Below are positions 40,990-51,203 of a stretch of DNA of 64,000 nt, one piece after another. A program made the translations under genes and the position numbers. Source of the stretch: BRHc4a sp049323915 (GTDB taxonomy: Bacteria > Bacillota > Desulfotomaculia > Desulfotomaculales > Desulfocucumaceae); NCBI GenBank assembly GCA_049323915.1, contig JBMOPC010000033.1, positions 51,629 to 115,628 of the forward strand. The letters run 5' to 3'. The notes below the pieces were generated by a model. The model saw nothing but the letters and a program-made list of their open reading frames with translations, had not been told where the DNA came from and did not search any database. How positions within the stretch are numbered: position 1 is the first letter of the stretch; each line of letters begins with the position of its first letter.

Positions 40990-41598
40990 ATGTGGGGGCA
41001 ATATGGAGATATAATGCTGGTTCATGGAGATAATCTTCTGTCAGAAGCAATACAGAACTTAACACAGAGTTTTTTCTCACATGCGGCTCTTTGCACTGAA
41101 CCGGGGAAAATAGCCGAGATGACAAGATTGGGGTTTCAATACCGGGATAACCACTACCTTGAAGGCGCCAGGCCCTACATTGTACTGCGTCACAGACTGT
41201 TATTCCCCGGCAGTTTTAAAGCCCATTCCTATGTTGAAAAAATGCGAAGCTGCATATCGGTTTTTATAAAAAAGCCTCCCCGGTATGACTTTTTTGAAAT
41301 ACTGAACCAGGCCCTTACATTTTTAGTGCACAGAGGGGACCAGTTAACAATAAACGGGGACAGCTATATCTCTTTTAATATGCTGCTTTCGGTCAGTGAA
41401 AGATTAATATGTTCAGCGCTTATTGACAGTGTATACGAGACGGCGGGAATTGACCTGTTTCCGGGCCGCATTCCCAGACACACCACCCCGGCCGACATTT
41501 ACAAACTTTCCCAGCAAAATCCGCCCCACCTGCTGAAAGTATACAGCAGCCCGGGGGTGGAAAAAATAATGGGCTCTACTGAGCCCTTCCCCGGTTAA
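40990..41598 (+). CDS. Permuted papain-fold (YiiX/NlpC-P60-like) hydrolase
   Basis: A 202-residue protein. The His site comes first ('YGDIMLVHGDNLLSEAIQNLTQSFFSHAALCTEPGKIAEM') and a Cys site follows late ('SERLICSALIDSVYETAGI'), the circularly permuted order of the YiiX-like branch of NlpC/P60. Members cleave amide or acyl links in wall peptides or lipids. No signal peptide, so a cytoplasmic substrate is likely. The start at ATG 40990 follows CAGGGAGAG. It converges on the MGMT gene with a 4-base overlap. Confidence 0.7.
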   Translation: MWGQYGDIMLVHGDNLLSEAIQNLTQSFFSHAALCTEPGKIAEMTRLGFQYRDNHYLEGARPYIVLRHRLLFPGSFKAHSYVEKMRSCISVFIKKPPRYDFFEILNQALTFLVHRGDQLTINGDSYISFNMLLSVSERLICSALIDSVYETAGIDLFPGRIPRHTTPADIYKLSQQNPPHLLKVYSSPGVEKIMGSTEPFPG

Positions 41599-42131
41599 TC
41601 ATATTCAAGAAAATTGATTCCCTCAAAGCCCAGGAGTTTCCTCTTCCAGTCCAGGCCGCTTCCGAACCCTCCAATGCCTCTGTTATGGGCTAAAACCCTG
41701 TGGCAGGGGATTACCAGCAGCACCCTGTTCGAACCCACCGCACCGCCGACGGCCCTGGCTGCCCGGAGACTGCCTATGTCCGCGGCTATCTGCCCGTATG
41801 AGGCTGCCTGGCCCCATTTTAAAGAATATACCCTCTGCAGAACCTTTCTCTGAAAGGCTGTGTAACAACTCCAGTCCACGGGAAAAGAGAGGCCCACCTT
41901 TTTGCCGCTGAAATAGGACTGCATTTCAGCCTCCAGCTCTTTGGGATCAATCACCCGCCCGGATTCCCCGCTTGACTTGCCCGGAATTTCGGGCAGTTTT
42001 TCAATTTCACGCCTCAGCTCATTTTCAGCGTCATACAGCGTAGGCGCCGGAAGGTTTAAAACAACAAGCCCCTCCCCGGTCCAGCACAGGCCGGAAAAGC
42101 CGGCCCCTGTTTCTATGATGGCGGTATTCAT
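41595..42131 (-). CDS. ogt: Methylated-DNA-protein-cysteine methyltransferase (MGMT)
   Basis: A 178-residue suicide repair protein that takes methyl from O6-methylguanine onto its cysteine. Motifs: 'TAFQRKVLQRVYSLKWGQAASYGQIAADIGSLRAARAVGGAVGSN' with the DNA-binding helix, the active-site 'VIPCHRVLA' and 'GIGGFGSGLDWKRKLLGFEG'. ATG 42131 is set behind GGGGAGGTAAG; the frame remains open further upstream into cysK but without a start signal. Directly downstream of cysK on the same strand. Confidence 0.95.
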   Translation of the reverse strand: MNTAIIETGAGFSGLCWTGEGLVVLNLPAPTLYDAENELRREIEKLPEIPGKSSGESGRVIDPKELEAEMQSYFSGKKVGLSFPVDWSCYTAFQRKVLQRVYSLKWGQAASYGQIAADIGSLRAARAVGGAVGSNRVLLVIPCHRVLAHNRGIGGFGSGLDWKRKLLGFEGINFLEYD

Positions 42132-42153
42132 GCTTACCTCCCCAGATATAAGA

Positions 42154-43080
42154 TCAATCCGCGAAAAGAGTGGTGGAGAGATACCTTTCCCCTGTGTCCG
42201 GCAGTACCACCACCACCGTTTTCCCCCTGTTTTCACTGTCACTGGCAATCTGCAATGCGGCGTGTGCCGCAGCCCCGGAGGAAATTCCCACCAGCAGTCC
42301 CTCTTCCCTGGCCAGTATCCTGGCGGCGCCGGCGGCCTCTTCGGCAGCAACAGGGACTACCCGGTCAAGCAGGCCCATATCAAGCACTTCCGGTATAAAG
42401 CCGGCCCCTATACCCTGTATCCTGTGAGGGCCCGGAGGGCCGCCGGAAAGAACGCCTGACTCCCTTGGCTCCACTGCGATAACCTTTAAATCCGGCTTTC
42501 TCTTCTTCAGTACACTTGCCACACCTGTAATTGTTCCTCCCGTACCCACACCGGCCACGAAAAAATCCATATTTCCGCCGGTATCCCTCCAAATCTCCTC
42601 GGCGGTTGTGCGCCTGTGCGCCTCGGGGTTGTCGGGGTTGACAAACTGCCCGGGCATAAAGGAGCCGGGAGTTACGGAGGCCATTTCTTCGGCCGCCCTG
42701 ATTGCCCCCGGGATGCCTTCGGGTCCGGGAGTCAGCACTATTTCAGCGCCATAAGCCTTTAACAGGTCCCTTCTCTCCTTGCTCATGGTTTCCGGCATGG
42801 TAAGTATAAGCCTGTACCCCTTTGAGGCGCACACCATGGCCAGGCCGATTCCGGTGTTGCCGCTGGTGGGCTCTATTATGACGCTGTCCCTTTTAAGCAG
42901 CCCCTTTTCCTCGGCCCTTTCAATCATGTTGAGGGCTATCCTGTCCTTAACGCTGCCTCCGGGGTTGAAATACTCCAGTTTGGCCACCAGATCGGCCCCG
43001 GCCCCCCGGGAAAATTTCTTCAGCCTTAACAGCGGGGTGCACCCCACCAGATCTGTTATTCCATCGGCTATTTTCACCAT
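42154..43080 (-). CDS. cysK: O-acetylserine sulfhydrylase (cysteine synthase A)
   Basis: A 308-residue PLP enzyme making cysteine from O-acetylserine and sulfide. PLP lysine in 'GGSVKDRIALNMI', substrate loop 'EPTSGNTGIGLAMV', phosphate-binding 'GVGTGGTITGVASVLKKRKP' and 'GISSGAAAHAAL'. Full length for CysK. ATG 43080 follows AGGGGTTGATGC. In an anaerobe rich in sulfide this is the main cysteine route. It sits upstream of MGMT, 22 bases apart. Confidence 0.95.
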   Translation of the reverse strand: MVKIADGITDLVGCTPLLRLKKFSRGAGADLVAKLEYFNPGGSVKDRIALNMIERAEEKGLLKRDSVIIEPTSGNTGIGLAMVCASKGYRLILTMPETMSKERRDLLKAYGAEIVLTPGPEGIPGAIRAAEEMASVTPGSFMPGQFVNPDNPEAHRRTTAEEIWRDTGGNMDFFVAGVGTGGTITGVASVLKKRKPDLKVIAVEPRESGVLSGGPPGPHRIQGIGAGFIPEVLDMGLLDRVVPVAAEEAAGAARILAREEGLLVGISSGAAAHAALQIASDSENRGKTVVVVLPDTGERYLSTTLFAD

Positions 43081-43211
43081 TGCATCAACCCCTGACTTAT
43101 ATGTCTACAGTTATTTCTAACAATTTAACACTTTTAAATCCGTGAAGTCAAATGGAGAAAAAAAGACCCCTGCTTTTGATGCAGAGGTCCTTTGTGCTTA
43201 TACTCGGTTTA

Positions 43212-44852
<1,641 letters not shown>

Positions 44853-44897
44853 TTTTATAACCTCCTCTTTAGTGGGGAATTTAGTGGGGAATATTGA

Positions 44898-45185
44898 TTA
44901 TTTTTCAATTACGCCCAGTATGTCAGCCTCACGCATAATCAGATACTCGACATTGTCAATTTTGATCTCATTGCCTGCATACTTGGAGAAAAGAACCTTG
45001 TCTCCCACTTTCAGGTCAATGGCTACCCTTGTACCGTTATCCAGGAGACGGCCGGAACCCACGGCAATCACTTCACCCTCCTGGGGCTTCTCCTTGGCGG
45101 TATCCGGAAGTACTATCCCTCCCTTGGTTATTTCCTCACTGGGCAGCGGCTTCACAACTACCCTTTCACCTAAAGGTCTGATCAC
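44898..45185 (-). CDS. groES: GroES co-chaperonin
   Basis: A 95-residue protein, the expected size. The GTG at 45185 is chosen because AAGGAGG lies 8 bases before it; the frame is open up to 45263 but that region contains the CIRCE operator. Motifs 'IRPLGERVVVKPLPSEEITKGGIVLPDTAKEKPQEGEV' with the mobile loop, and 'GDKVLFSKYAGNEIKIDNVEYLIMREADILGV'. First gene of the groESL operon. Confidence 0.97.
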   Translation of the reverse strand: MIRPLGERVVVKPLPSEEITKGGIVLPDTAKEKPQEGEVIAVGSGRLLDNGTRVAIDLKVGDKVLFSKYAGNEIKIDNVEYLIMREADILGVIEK

Positions 45186-45229
45186 TTGAATACCCTCCTT
45201 TTGTATGTTTAGTGTTATTTTACCCATTG

Positions 45230-45256
45230 TTAGCACTCGATATAACTGAGTGCTAA
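45230..45256. promoter_or_regulatory. CIRCE operator (HrcA site) of groESL
   Basis: Perfect inverted repeat TTAGCACTC-N9-GAGTGCTAA, the exact CIRCE consensus. It lies between the promoter and the GroES start, so HrcA can repress the operon. Confidence 0.95.
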
Positions 45257-45268
45257 TACTCAAGTAAT

Positions 45269-45297
45269 ATAATATAAAACGAAAAATTCAAAAGCAA
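45269..45297 (-). promoter_or_regulatory. Sigma-A promoter of groESL
   Basis: The minus strand has TTGCTT (45297-45292), 17 bases and TATTAT (45274-45269). CIRCE begins 13 bases downstream of the -10 box. Confidence 0.7.
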
Positions 45298-45480
45298 CTT
45301 TCCAATACATGCAAAAATCCCCCTTTACGGGTGATTTAAGCCAGAAAAAGCTACCATATCTTTATTTTTCTCCTTCTCTGCCACGATTTGACCATTTTCC
45401 AAAATCCCAGGTATTAACTAGAAATATTTTCCCCCCGGTCAATTTCTTTTATACGGATTTATTGCTAATTTTTTGTTGAA

Positions 45481-45969
45481 TCAGGCCCCGCACTCCCCAC
45501 CTCTGCCGGTCAGTATTTCCAGTCCGTGGGGTAGCGAATCCATGATTGCCTCCAGGCACTCCCTTACCGCTTTCTGGCTGCCGGGAAGGTTTATGATAAG
45601 CGTGCGGTGCCTTATACCCGCCGCGGCCCGGCTCAACATCGCCCGCGATGTCTTTTTGAGGCTGACCGCCCTCATAACTTCGGGAATTCCGGGAACTTCC
45701 CTTTCTATCACCGATTTGGTTGCCTCGGGAGTATTGTCCCTGGGTGAAAGGCCGGTGCCACCGGTGGTTAAAATAAGGTCCAGCTTCTCCCTGTCCACCA
45801 TGTCTATAAGAGCCTCAATTATTGCGTCAGTATCGTCGGGCACTATTCTGTATGAGGCAGCCTGCCAGCCCTGACCGGCAACTATTTCCCTTATGGCCTT
45901 GGCGCTTAGATCCTCCCTCTTTCCCACCGAACCCATGTCACTGGCTGTGAGAATACCTACCCTGTACAT
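45481..45969 (-). CDS. mogA: MogA/MoaB-type molybdopterin adenylyltransferase
   Basis: A 162-residue protein from ATG 45969. Active-site segments: 'YRVGILTASDMGSVGKREDLSAKAIREIV', 'DLILTTGGTGLSPRDNTPEATKSVIEREVPGIPEVMRAVSLKK' and 'LIINLPGSQKAVRECLEAIMDSLPHGLEIL'. It adenylates molybdopterin before molybdenum insertion by MoeA. Divergent from fdhD and close to two moeA genes, it fits the molybdenum cofactor supply for the formate dehydrogenase at 51.8-54.5 kb. Confidence 0.93.
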   Translation of the reverse strand: MYRVGILTASDMGSVGKREDLSAKAIREIVAGQGWQAASYRIVPDDTDAIIEALIDMVDREKLDLILTTGGTGLSPRDNTPEATKSVIEREVPGIPEVMRAVSLKKTSRAMLSRAAAGIRHRTLIINLPGSQKAVRECLEAIMDSLPHGLEILTGRGGECGA

Positions 45970-46083
45970 GCGTAAGCCCCCCTGCAAATTGATTTGTTGC
46001 GCTATGAAAACAGTACGGTTAAAATGGATAAAAGCCGGTCTGTTACTTTAAACACTGCGTCTAAATATCTCCGGAGGAAAAAT

Positions 46084-46866
46084 ATGAGTTACACAAGTCC
46101 TGTAATTATAAAGAGATATAGCGGGCAACATTTTGACACATGCCGGGACATGGTGGTCAGGGAAGTGCCTTTCACAATTTTCGTCAACGATGAGGAGCTG
46201 GTTACACTGGTCTGCACCCCGGTCAACCTGGAGGAACTGGCTGCGGGCTTTTTGTGTTCGGAGGGTATTTTGCGTCAACCCCGGGACCTTAAAGGTATTA
46301 CGGTAAATAAAAACGATGGCCTGATTTGGGTGGAAACAACCTCCCCGGCTCCGGCCACCGGTAATTTTCTCAAACGCTACATAACAACCTGTTGCGGCAA
46401 AGGGAGGGCCTCTTTTTATTTCGTCAATGACGCCAGGGGCATAGATCCAATCGCCGGGGATTTAAGGCTGTCCGCAGCCGGCATAACCGCCCTGTCCAAA
46501 GAGCTGGAGGAAAAGGCGGAATTGTTCCGGCAGACCGGCGGCGCCCACGGGGCGGCCCTTTGCATCCCTGGAAAAATAATAGTCATGTATGAAGATATCG
46601 GGCGGCACAATGCAGTGGACAAAATATTGGGCCACTGCTTTTTGAGGAAAATCGCCCTTTCCGACAAAATTTTAGCCATAAGCGGAAGGGTCTCCTCGGA
46701 GATATTGATCAAGGCGGCCCGAATGGGTGTGCCGGTGCTGATTTCCAGGTCGGCCCCCACTGATCTTGCCCTTCAGATGGCTGACGAACTGGGTGTAACC
46801 GTAGCCGGTTTCGTACGGGAAAACAGGCTAAACCTGTACACCCACCCGGAAAGGGTTGTTACTTAA
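46084..46866 (+). CDS. fdhD: FdhD, formate dehydrogenase accessory sulfurtransferase
   Basis: A 260-residue protein. ATG 46084 follows CCGGAGGAAA; the frame opens earlier (45994) but without a ribosome site. Catalytic motif 'YITTCCGKG' holds the pair of cysteines that carry the sulfur; 'REVPFTIFVNDEELVTLVCTPVNLEELAAGFLCSEGIL', 'GGAHGAALC' and 'YEDIGRHNAVDKILG' are conserved. FdhD passes sulfur to the molybdenum cofactor of formate dehydrogenases, which agrees with the nearby fdhA. Confidence 0.95.
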   Translation: MSYTSPVIIKRYSGQHFDTCRDMVVREVPFTIFVNDEELVTLVCTPVNLEELAAGFLCSEGILRQPRDLKGITVNKNDGLIWVETTSPAPATGNFLKRYITTCCGKGRASFYFVNDARGIDPIAGDLRLSAAGITALSKELEEKAELFRQTGGAHGAALCIPGKIIVMYEDIGRHNAVDKILGHCFLRKIALSDKILAISGRVSSEILIKAARMGVPVLISRSAPTDLALQMADELGVTVAGFVRENRLNLYTHPERVVT

Positions 46867-46881
46867 AGGCCGGGGGTTAAG

Positions 46882-46910
46882 GTCAGAATACAGGAGTCAG
46901 GAGTCAGAAA
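46882..46910. repeat. Short repeat of GTCAGAA/ACAG units (left copy)
   Basis: A 29-base run of imperfect 7-8-base units (GTCAGAATACAG, GAGTCAG, GAGTCAGAA). A similar run lies at 48909-48938. Together they flank the MoeA-PBP gene. Confidence 0.5.
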
Positions 46911-46942
46911 CCCTGGATTCCCCCCTATTTCACTCCCAGTAT

Positions 46943-48877
46943 TTATCGCCCTTCCCACATTATCTTCCCGCAGTCCCTCAAATCGTACCCGCCCAGTTTT
47001 TCCACCGCCGATCTGAATTCATTCATCCCCATCACTTCCAATATCCTTGAGATATAGAGTGTGTCCATGTATTCTGCTGGTATGCACAGGTCATAACGCT
47101 CCTCCGCCACACTGATGAAGTCAAGCCCCAATGACCCGGCCGCAGCCCTGATGCCTATGCCGGCATCTGCAGACCCGCTGGCAACGGCCGCCGCCACCGA
47201 CATGTGAGTATATTCCTCCCGTTCATACCCCTGTATTCTTCCGGGGTCAATCCCCAGCTCCCTCAGCCTGAAATCCAGCAAAACCCTGGTGCCCGCCCCC
47301 CTCTGGCGGTTTATGAAGTTTATTCCCTCCCGGGCCAGGTCCTGCACACCCCTGATGCCCTTTGGATTGCCTCTGGCCACAATAAGCCCCTGCTCCCGGT
47401 ACACAAGATTTACCAAAACCATTTTTCTGTCCGGAAGCAGCCTTTTTATGTATGAAACATTATAATCACCTGTCTCCTCGTCCAGAAGGTGAGTCCCAGC
47501 GCAGTGAGCCTCACCCTTTCTAAGGGCGGCCAGACCCCCCAAACTTCCCACATGGGCCGAGGAAAGGCTGGCCCCGGGATGTGCCACCTTAAGGTAATTG
47601 GCAAGCACATCCAAAGCTATATCATGGCTCCCGATGACCACTGTGGTCTCCCGCACTTCCTCCATTGGCCTGAGAAGCTCCACGGAGGCTCTGTCACCCG
47701 CGTTGTAGCCCTCTGAAAGGCCCGGAATCCTTAAAATACCGTCCGCCCTTATAAGGGACATGATGACTCCCGCCCCTCTGGATATGGGAGTGGCTATAAC
47801 CGTTTCTCCCACCTGCCCCAGCTTAACCCTGACGAACTCCTCTACCCCCAGAGAGGAAACAATCTTCCTGGAAACCACGGCGTCCATAAACGGGCGGGAC
47901 GGAGGGACAGAACCGAGCTTTCTGTATATTATGGGGCGGACAAAAAGGTCCATGCCGAGAATGGCCGATACCGGATATCCGGGAACTCCCACCACCGGCT
48001 TCCCCGCCACCACACCCAGAATGACAGGTTTACCAGGCTTTATGGCCACCCCGTGGGTGTGAACTGTTCCCAGCTCCCTAATCAAATCGGCGGTAAAATC
48101 CTCTCTCCCCGCCGAGGAGCCCGCGTTCACCAGAACAACGTCACAACGCCCCACAGCTTCAAGGACCTGCTGCTTAAGAATGTCATACCGGTCGGGCACT
48201 ATCCCGAACCGCACCGGCCTGCCGCCCCACTCCTCCACAAGTGATGCAAACATGCGTGTGTTGTATTCAATTATATCCCCGGGCCTCAAATCCGATCCGG
48301 GCTGCACCAGTTCAGTCCCCGTGGGCAAAAGCGCCACCGTGGGCCTGGGGTGAACATGCACCGAGGTGATCCCTCCCGCCAGCATACCTCCTATATCTAT
48401 GGGGCGAATGCGGTGGTTGGCGGGGACGATCATTTCGGTGGCCACCATGTCCTCCCCTATTACCCTGACGTGCTGCCACGGCGTGGCGGCGGAGGTTATT
48501 TCAAAAACCTCCCCGCTTATAAAATGAACATCCTCTATCATTATTACCGAGTCACATTGATCCGGCAGCGGGTCCCCTGTGTCAACCACAACCGCACCCT
48601 CGCCCAGCCTTATTTGTTTGGGGGTTTTTTCAGAAGCCCCAAAGGTATCCGCAGACCTCACGGCGATTCCGTCCATGGCGCTGGCGTGGTAATGGGGAGA
48701 AGAGTTTAACGCGAAAACCGGAGCCGCGGTAACCCTTCCGGCGGAATTTTCAACCGCTATATTCTCGGCCTCCCCAGGCTTCAGCGCCCCGGCCTCCCGA
48801 AGCATTTCCAGGTATCCCCGAAGCGCCTCCTCAAGGGGGCGGTCCGACAGGTAAACATCCCTTTTCACTAAAAACAC
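46943..48877 (-). CDS. MoeA fused to a periplasmic-binding-like (LysR substrate-type) domain
   Basis: A 644-residue protein. Residues 1-415 are MoeA: 'GRVTAAPVFALNSSPHYHASAMDGIAVRSADTFG', 'GDPLPDQCDSVIMIEDVHF', 'VLVNAGSSAGREDFTADLI' and 'VHTHGVAIKPGKPVILGVVAGKPVVGVPGYPVSAI'. Residues about 425-630 match the PBP-like domain known from ModE/LysR relatives: 'VVIGSHDIALDVLANYLKV', 'HVGSLGGLAALRKGEAHCAGTHLLDEETGDYN', 'FINRQRGAGTRVLLDFRLRELG'. It inserts Mo or W into molybdopterin; the PBP-like part may sense molybdate, tungstate or substrate. Followed on the same strand's upstream side by a second, simple moeA. Confidence 0.92.
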   Translation of the reverse strand: MFLVKRDVYLSDRPLEEALRGYLEMLREAGALKPGEAENIAVENSAGRVTAAPVFALNSSPHYHASAMDGIAVRSADTFGASEKTPKQIRLGEGAVVVDTGDPLPDQCDSVIMIEDVHFISGEVFEITSAATPWQHVRVIGEDMVATEMIVPANHRIRPIDIGGMLAGGITSVHVHPRPTVALLPTGTELVQPGSDLRPGDIIEYNTRMFASLVEEWGGRPVRFGIVPDRYDILKQQVLEAVGRCDVVLVNAGSSAGREDFTADLIRELGTVHTHGVAIKPGKPVILGVVAGKPVVGVPGYPVSAILGMDLFVRPIIYRKLGSVPPSRPFMDAVVSRKIVSSLGVEEFVRVKLGQVGETVIATPISRGAGVIMSLIRADGILRIPGLSEGYNAGDRASVELLRPMEEVRETTVVIGSHDIALDVLANYLKVAHPGASLSSAHVGSLGGLAALRKGEAHCAGTHLLDEETGDYNVSYIKRLLPDRKMVLVNLVYREQGLIVARGNPKGIRGVQDLAREGINFINRQRGAGTRVLLDFRLRELGIDPGRIQGYEREEYTHMSVAAAVASGSADAGIGIRAAAGSLGLDFISVAEERYDLCIPAEYMDTLYISRILEVMGMNEFRSAVEKLGGYDLRDCGKIMWEGR

Positions 48878-48908
48878 CTCTATTAATCTAATTCTGAAAA
48901 ACTCTTCC

Positions 48909-48938
48909 GTCAGAAGCCAGAATACAGAATCCAGAATT
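48909..48938. repeat. Short repeat of CAGAA/ACAG units (right copy)
   Basis: A 30-base run (GTCAGAAGCCAG, AATACAG, AATCCAGAAT) related to the run at 46882-46910 on the same strand. Confidence 0.5.
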
Positions 48939-48952
48939 TAAAATCACTTCGG

Positions 48953-50191
48953 TTAAATAATTTTTACCCTGACCATATCCCCGGACTCAATGCCTTCCAT
49001 GTCCCGTGGTATTATGGCCAGGCCGTCCGCGCTGGCCATTGTGGCTATGAGACCGGATTTGCCCAGCACGGGGTCCGCCAGTAGCCGGCCCTCACACTGC
49101 CGCAGGGCAACCCTGACAAAATCCTCTCTCCCGGCGGCAGACCTTATATTTCGGGTAATGCTGGCTGCAACCGGAAATTCCAGCAGAAACTCATCCCGGT
49201 TTGAAGGATACCCACCCGCCCTGATCAGAGGCTCCACCAGCAGCATGAAAACCACCATTGCAGAAACCGGGTGACCGGGCAGGCCGAAGACCGGCTTTCC
49301 GCCCACCACCGCGCCGATGGTGGGCTTTCCCGGCTTTACCGCAATGCCGTGAAATAAAATGCCCGGCTCCCCCAGAGACTCAATGACCCTGGCCGATACA
49401 TCCCGCACCCCCACCGAACTGCCCCCGGAAAGGAGTATTATGTCCGAACGGTCCTTTACGGACTCCATGGTCTCCCTCAGCCGGCCATAATCATCGCCCA
49501 CAATGCCGCACAGTTCGGGGGCGGCGCCCGCCCGGGCGGCCAGGCCGTAAAGGGCATAGCTGTTTATATCCCTTACCTGCCCCGGCCCCGGAATTCGTGA
49601 CGGCTCAACCACCTCATCACCGGTGGAAATGATGGAAACCCTAAGGGGCTCCTCCACCTCCAGCGCGGTCACGCCGCAGGCAGCAAGGGCTCCCATCTCA
49701 TGAGGCCGGATTATGCGGCCCCGGGGGACTATCACCTCTCCGGAGGATATATCCTCACCCTTTTGAACAACATTTTCCCCTGGCGCCACAGGCCTGGTAA
49801 CACCAATAGTTTTTGCGTCCAGTTCCTCGGTGTATTCAACCATTACCACGGCGTCACAGCCCTCCGGAAGCATACCACCGGTGGGAATGCGACAGGCTTT
49901 GCCCGGCACTGCCGGACCAGGCGCGATCTGGCCCATGAGCACCTCCCCGCCTATGTCCAGGTATGCAGGAAGGCTCTCTGAGGCCCCGAAAGTATCCCTG
50001 GCCCTCACAGCATAGCCGTCCATGGTGGAGCGGCTGAAGCCGGGGACATTGTCCGCCGCAATAATGTCTCTATATGCCCTGCAGCCCAGGGCCTCCTCCA
50101 GGTCAACCACTTTCACCCGCCGGGGTATATTCATGTGACGGGCGATTTCACGGTATGATTCAAGTATTGTCAAGGCTTTAAACAGTTCCAA
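48953..50191 (-). CDS. moeA: MoeA molybdopterin molybdenumtransferase
   Basis: A 412-residue MoeA of standard length. 'VPGFSRSTMDGYAVRARDTFGA' near residue 50, 'RIPTGGMLPEGCDAVVMVEYTEE', 'IILLSGGSSVGVRDVSARVIES', 'ILFHGIAVKPGKPTIGAVVGGKPVFGLPGHPVSAM'. It catalyses metal insertion into adenylated molybdopterin. A second MoeA lies downstream, and such pairs often divide Mo and W use. Start ATG 50191 is spaced 19 bases from the HTH-like gene. Confidence 0.95.
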   Translation of the reverse strand: MELFKALTILESYREIARHMNIPRRVKVVDLEEALGCRAYRDIIAADNVPGFSRSTMDGYAVRARDTFGASESLPAYLDIGGEVLMGQIAPGPAVPGKACRIPTGGMLPEGCDAVVMVEYTEELDAKTIGVTRPVAPGENVVQKGEDISSGEVIVPRGRIIRPHEMGALAACGVTALEVEEPLRVSIISTGDEVVEPSRIPGPGQVRDINSYALYGLAARAGAAPELCGIVGDDYGRLRETMESVKDRSDIILLSGGSSVGVRDVSARVIESLGEPGILFHGIAVKPGKPTIGAVVGGKPVFGLPGHPVSAMVVFMLLVEPLIRAGGYPSNRDEFLLEFPVAASITRNIRSAAGREDFVRVALRQCEGRLLADPVLGKSGLIATMASADGLAIIPRDMEGIESGDMVRVKII

Positions 50192-50210
50192 GTGTTATCA
50201 TGACCTTTCT

Positions 50211-50393
50211 TTAAAAGCATCCCAGCTCACAGGCATGTATCTTTATTTTTAACTGGTTGCAGGCCTCGCCTATGTCCTTCAGGCCGACCTTGAGCTCGCC
50301 GGCCAGCTTTCTTGCCGCTGTGCAGGAGAGCCGGCCGTCCCTGGCAACCTTTAATACGGCCTCCCGTATTTCGTTCTCCCTGGCAACCGACAT
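50211..50393 (-). CDS. Small HTH-like protein of the molybdenum locus
   Basis: A 60-residue protein. The start is taken at ATG 50393 (inner Met) rather than 50399. Helix content 'ENEIREAVLKVARDGRLSCTAARKLAGELKVGLKDIGEACNQLKIKIHACELGCF' reads as a winged-helix or HTH unit with a Cys-rich end ('HACELGCF'), perhaps binding metal. It is upstream of moeA and may regulate the locus or belong to the cofactor pathway. No family name can be given. Confidence 0.6.
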   Translation of the reverse strand: MSVARENEIREAVLKVARDGRLSCTAARKLAGELKVGLKDIGEACNQLKIKIHACELGCF

Positions 50394-50547
50394 AATCATT
50401 CCCCCAATTAATCTTTATAATAGATGTTTTGACGAAATTATATATTAGAATATGGTTTTTTTAAATTTAAATCAAGGAATTATTTTCCTGACTAAGCCAA
50501 ATAAGAAATTAAAAACTCCTTCGGATGAGACAAATAATAAGACCCGG

Positions 50548-51054
50548 CTACGTCTGCCGGGTGTTTAATGAATATGCCGACTGAAGAAAGTCGGCCACTC
50601 CCTTAAAATCTTCCAGTCCGAAAACCGGAACTCCCAGGTCCCACCGGACATCGCTGACCAGGGCTATAAGCTGCGCCGGATCAGATACCAGCTTTTTTGA
50701 GTGTGCTCTCCGGCTAACCTCTATTTTAGGCTTTTTTCCCCTCTTATACCCCTCCGTAAGGATTATATCAACATCTCCCATCATTTGTGCCAGTTCGTCC
50801 AGTTCCAGTTCACGGTCCAGCCTCCTGAACAGACCAACCTTCCCCGGAGTGGAAATGGCCACCATGTCGGCGCCGGCCCTGGAATGGCGCCAGGTGTCCT
50901 TTCCCGGAGTGTCGATTTCAATATCATGAACATGGTGTTTTATAATGCCCACCCGTATTTTCCTGGCCTTAAGCTCCCCGATCAGCTTTTCCAGAAATGT
51001 GGTCTTTCCTGATCCCGACTCTCCCACCACGGAAACAACCGGAATATTATTCAT
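50548..51054 (-). CDS. mobB: MobB, molybdopterin-guanine dinucleotide biosynthesis GTPase
   Basis: A 168-residue GTPase with P-loop 'VGESGSGKTTFLEKLIGELKARKIRVGIIKHHVHD', then 'DTPGKDTWRHSRAGADMVAISTPGKVG' and 'DIILTEGYKRGKKPKIEVSRR'. It helps MobA attach GMP to molybdopterin, giving the bis-MGD cofactor used by formate dehydrogenase. It is divergent from mobA, with 149 bases between. Confidence 0.95.
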   Translation of the reverse strand: MNNIPVVSVVGESGSGKTTFLEKLIGELKARKIRVGIIKHHVHDIEIDTPGKDTWRHSRAGADMVAISTPGKVGLFRRLDRELELDELAQMMGDVDIILTEGYKRGKKPKIEVSRRAHSKKLVSDPAQLIALVSDVRWDLGVPVFGLEDFKGVADFLQSAYSLNTRQT

Positions 51055-51203
51055 GCGGATATCTCCTCTTTCGTTTAACCCAAGGTATCTATTATAATAT
51101 CACAAGACAGCACTTCATTATAAGCAGTTGGCGATAAGGTGTAATTATTACAGAGTCTTTGAAATCATTTGACCCGGTATAATGAATTTTAGGCTGGACA
51201 AGG

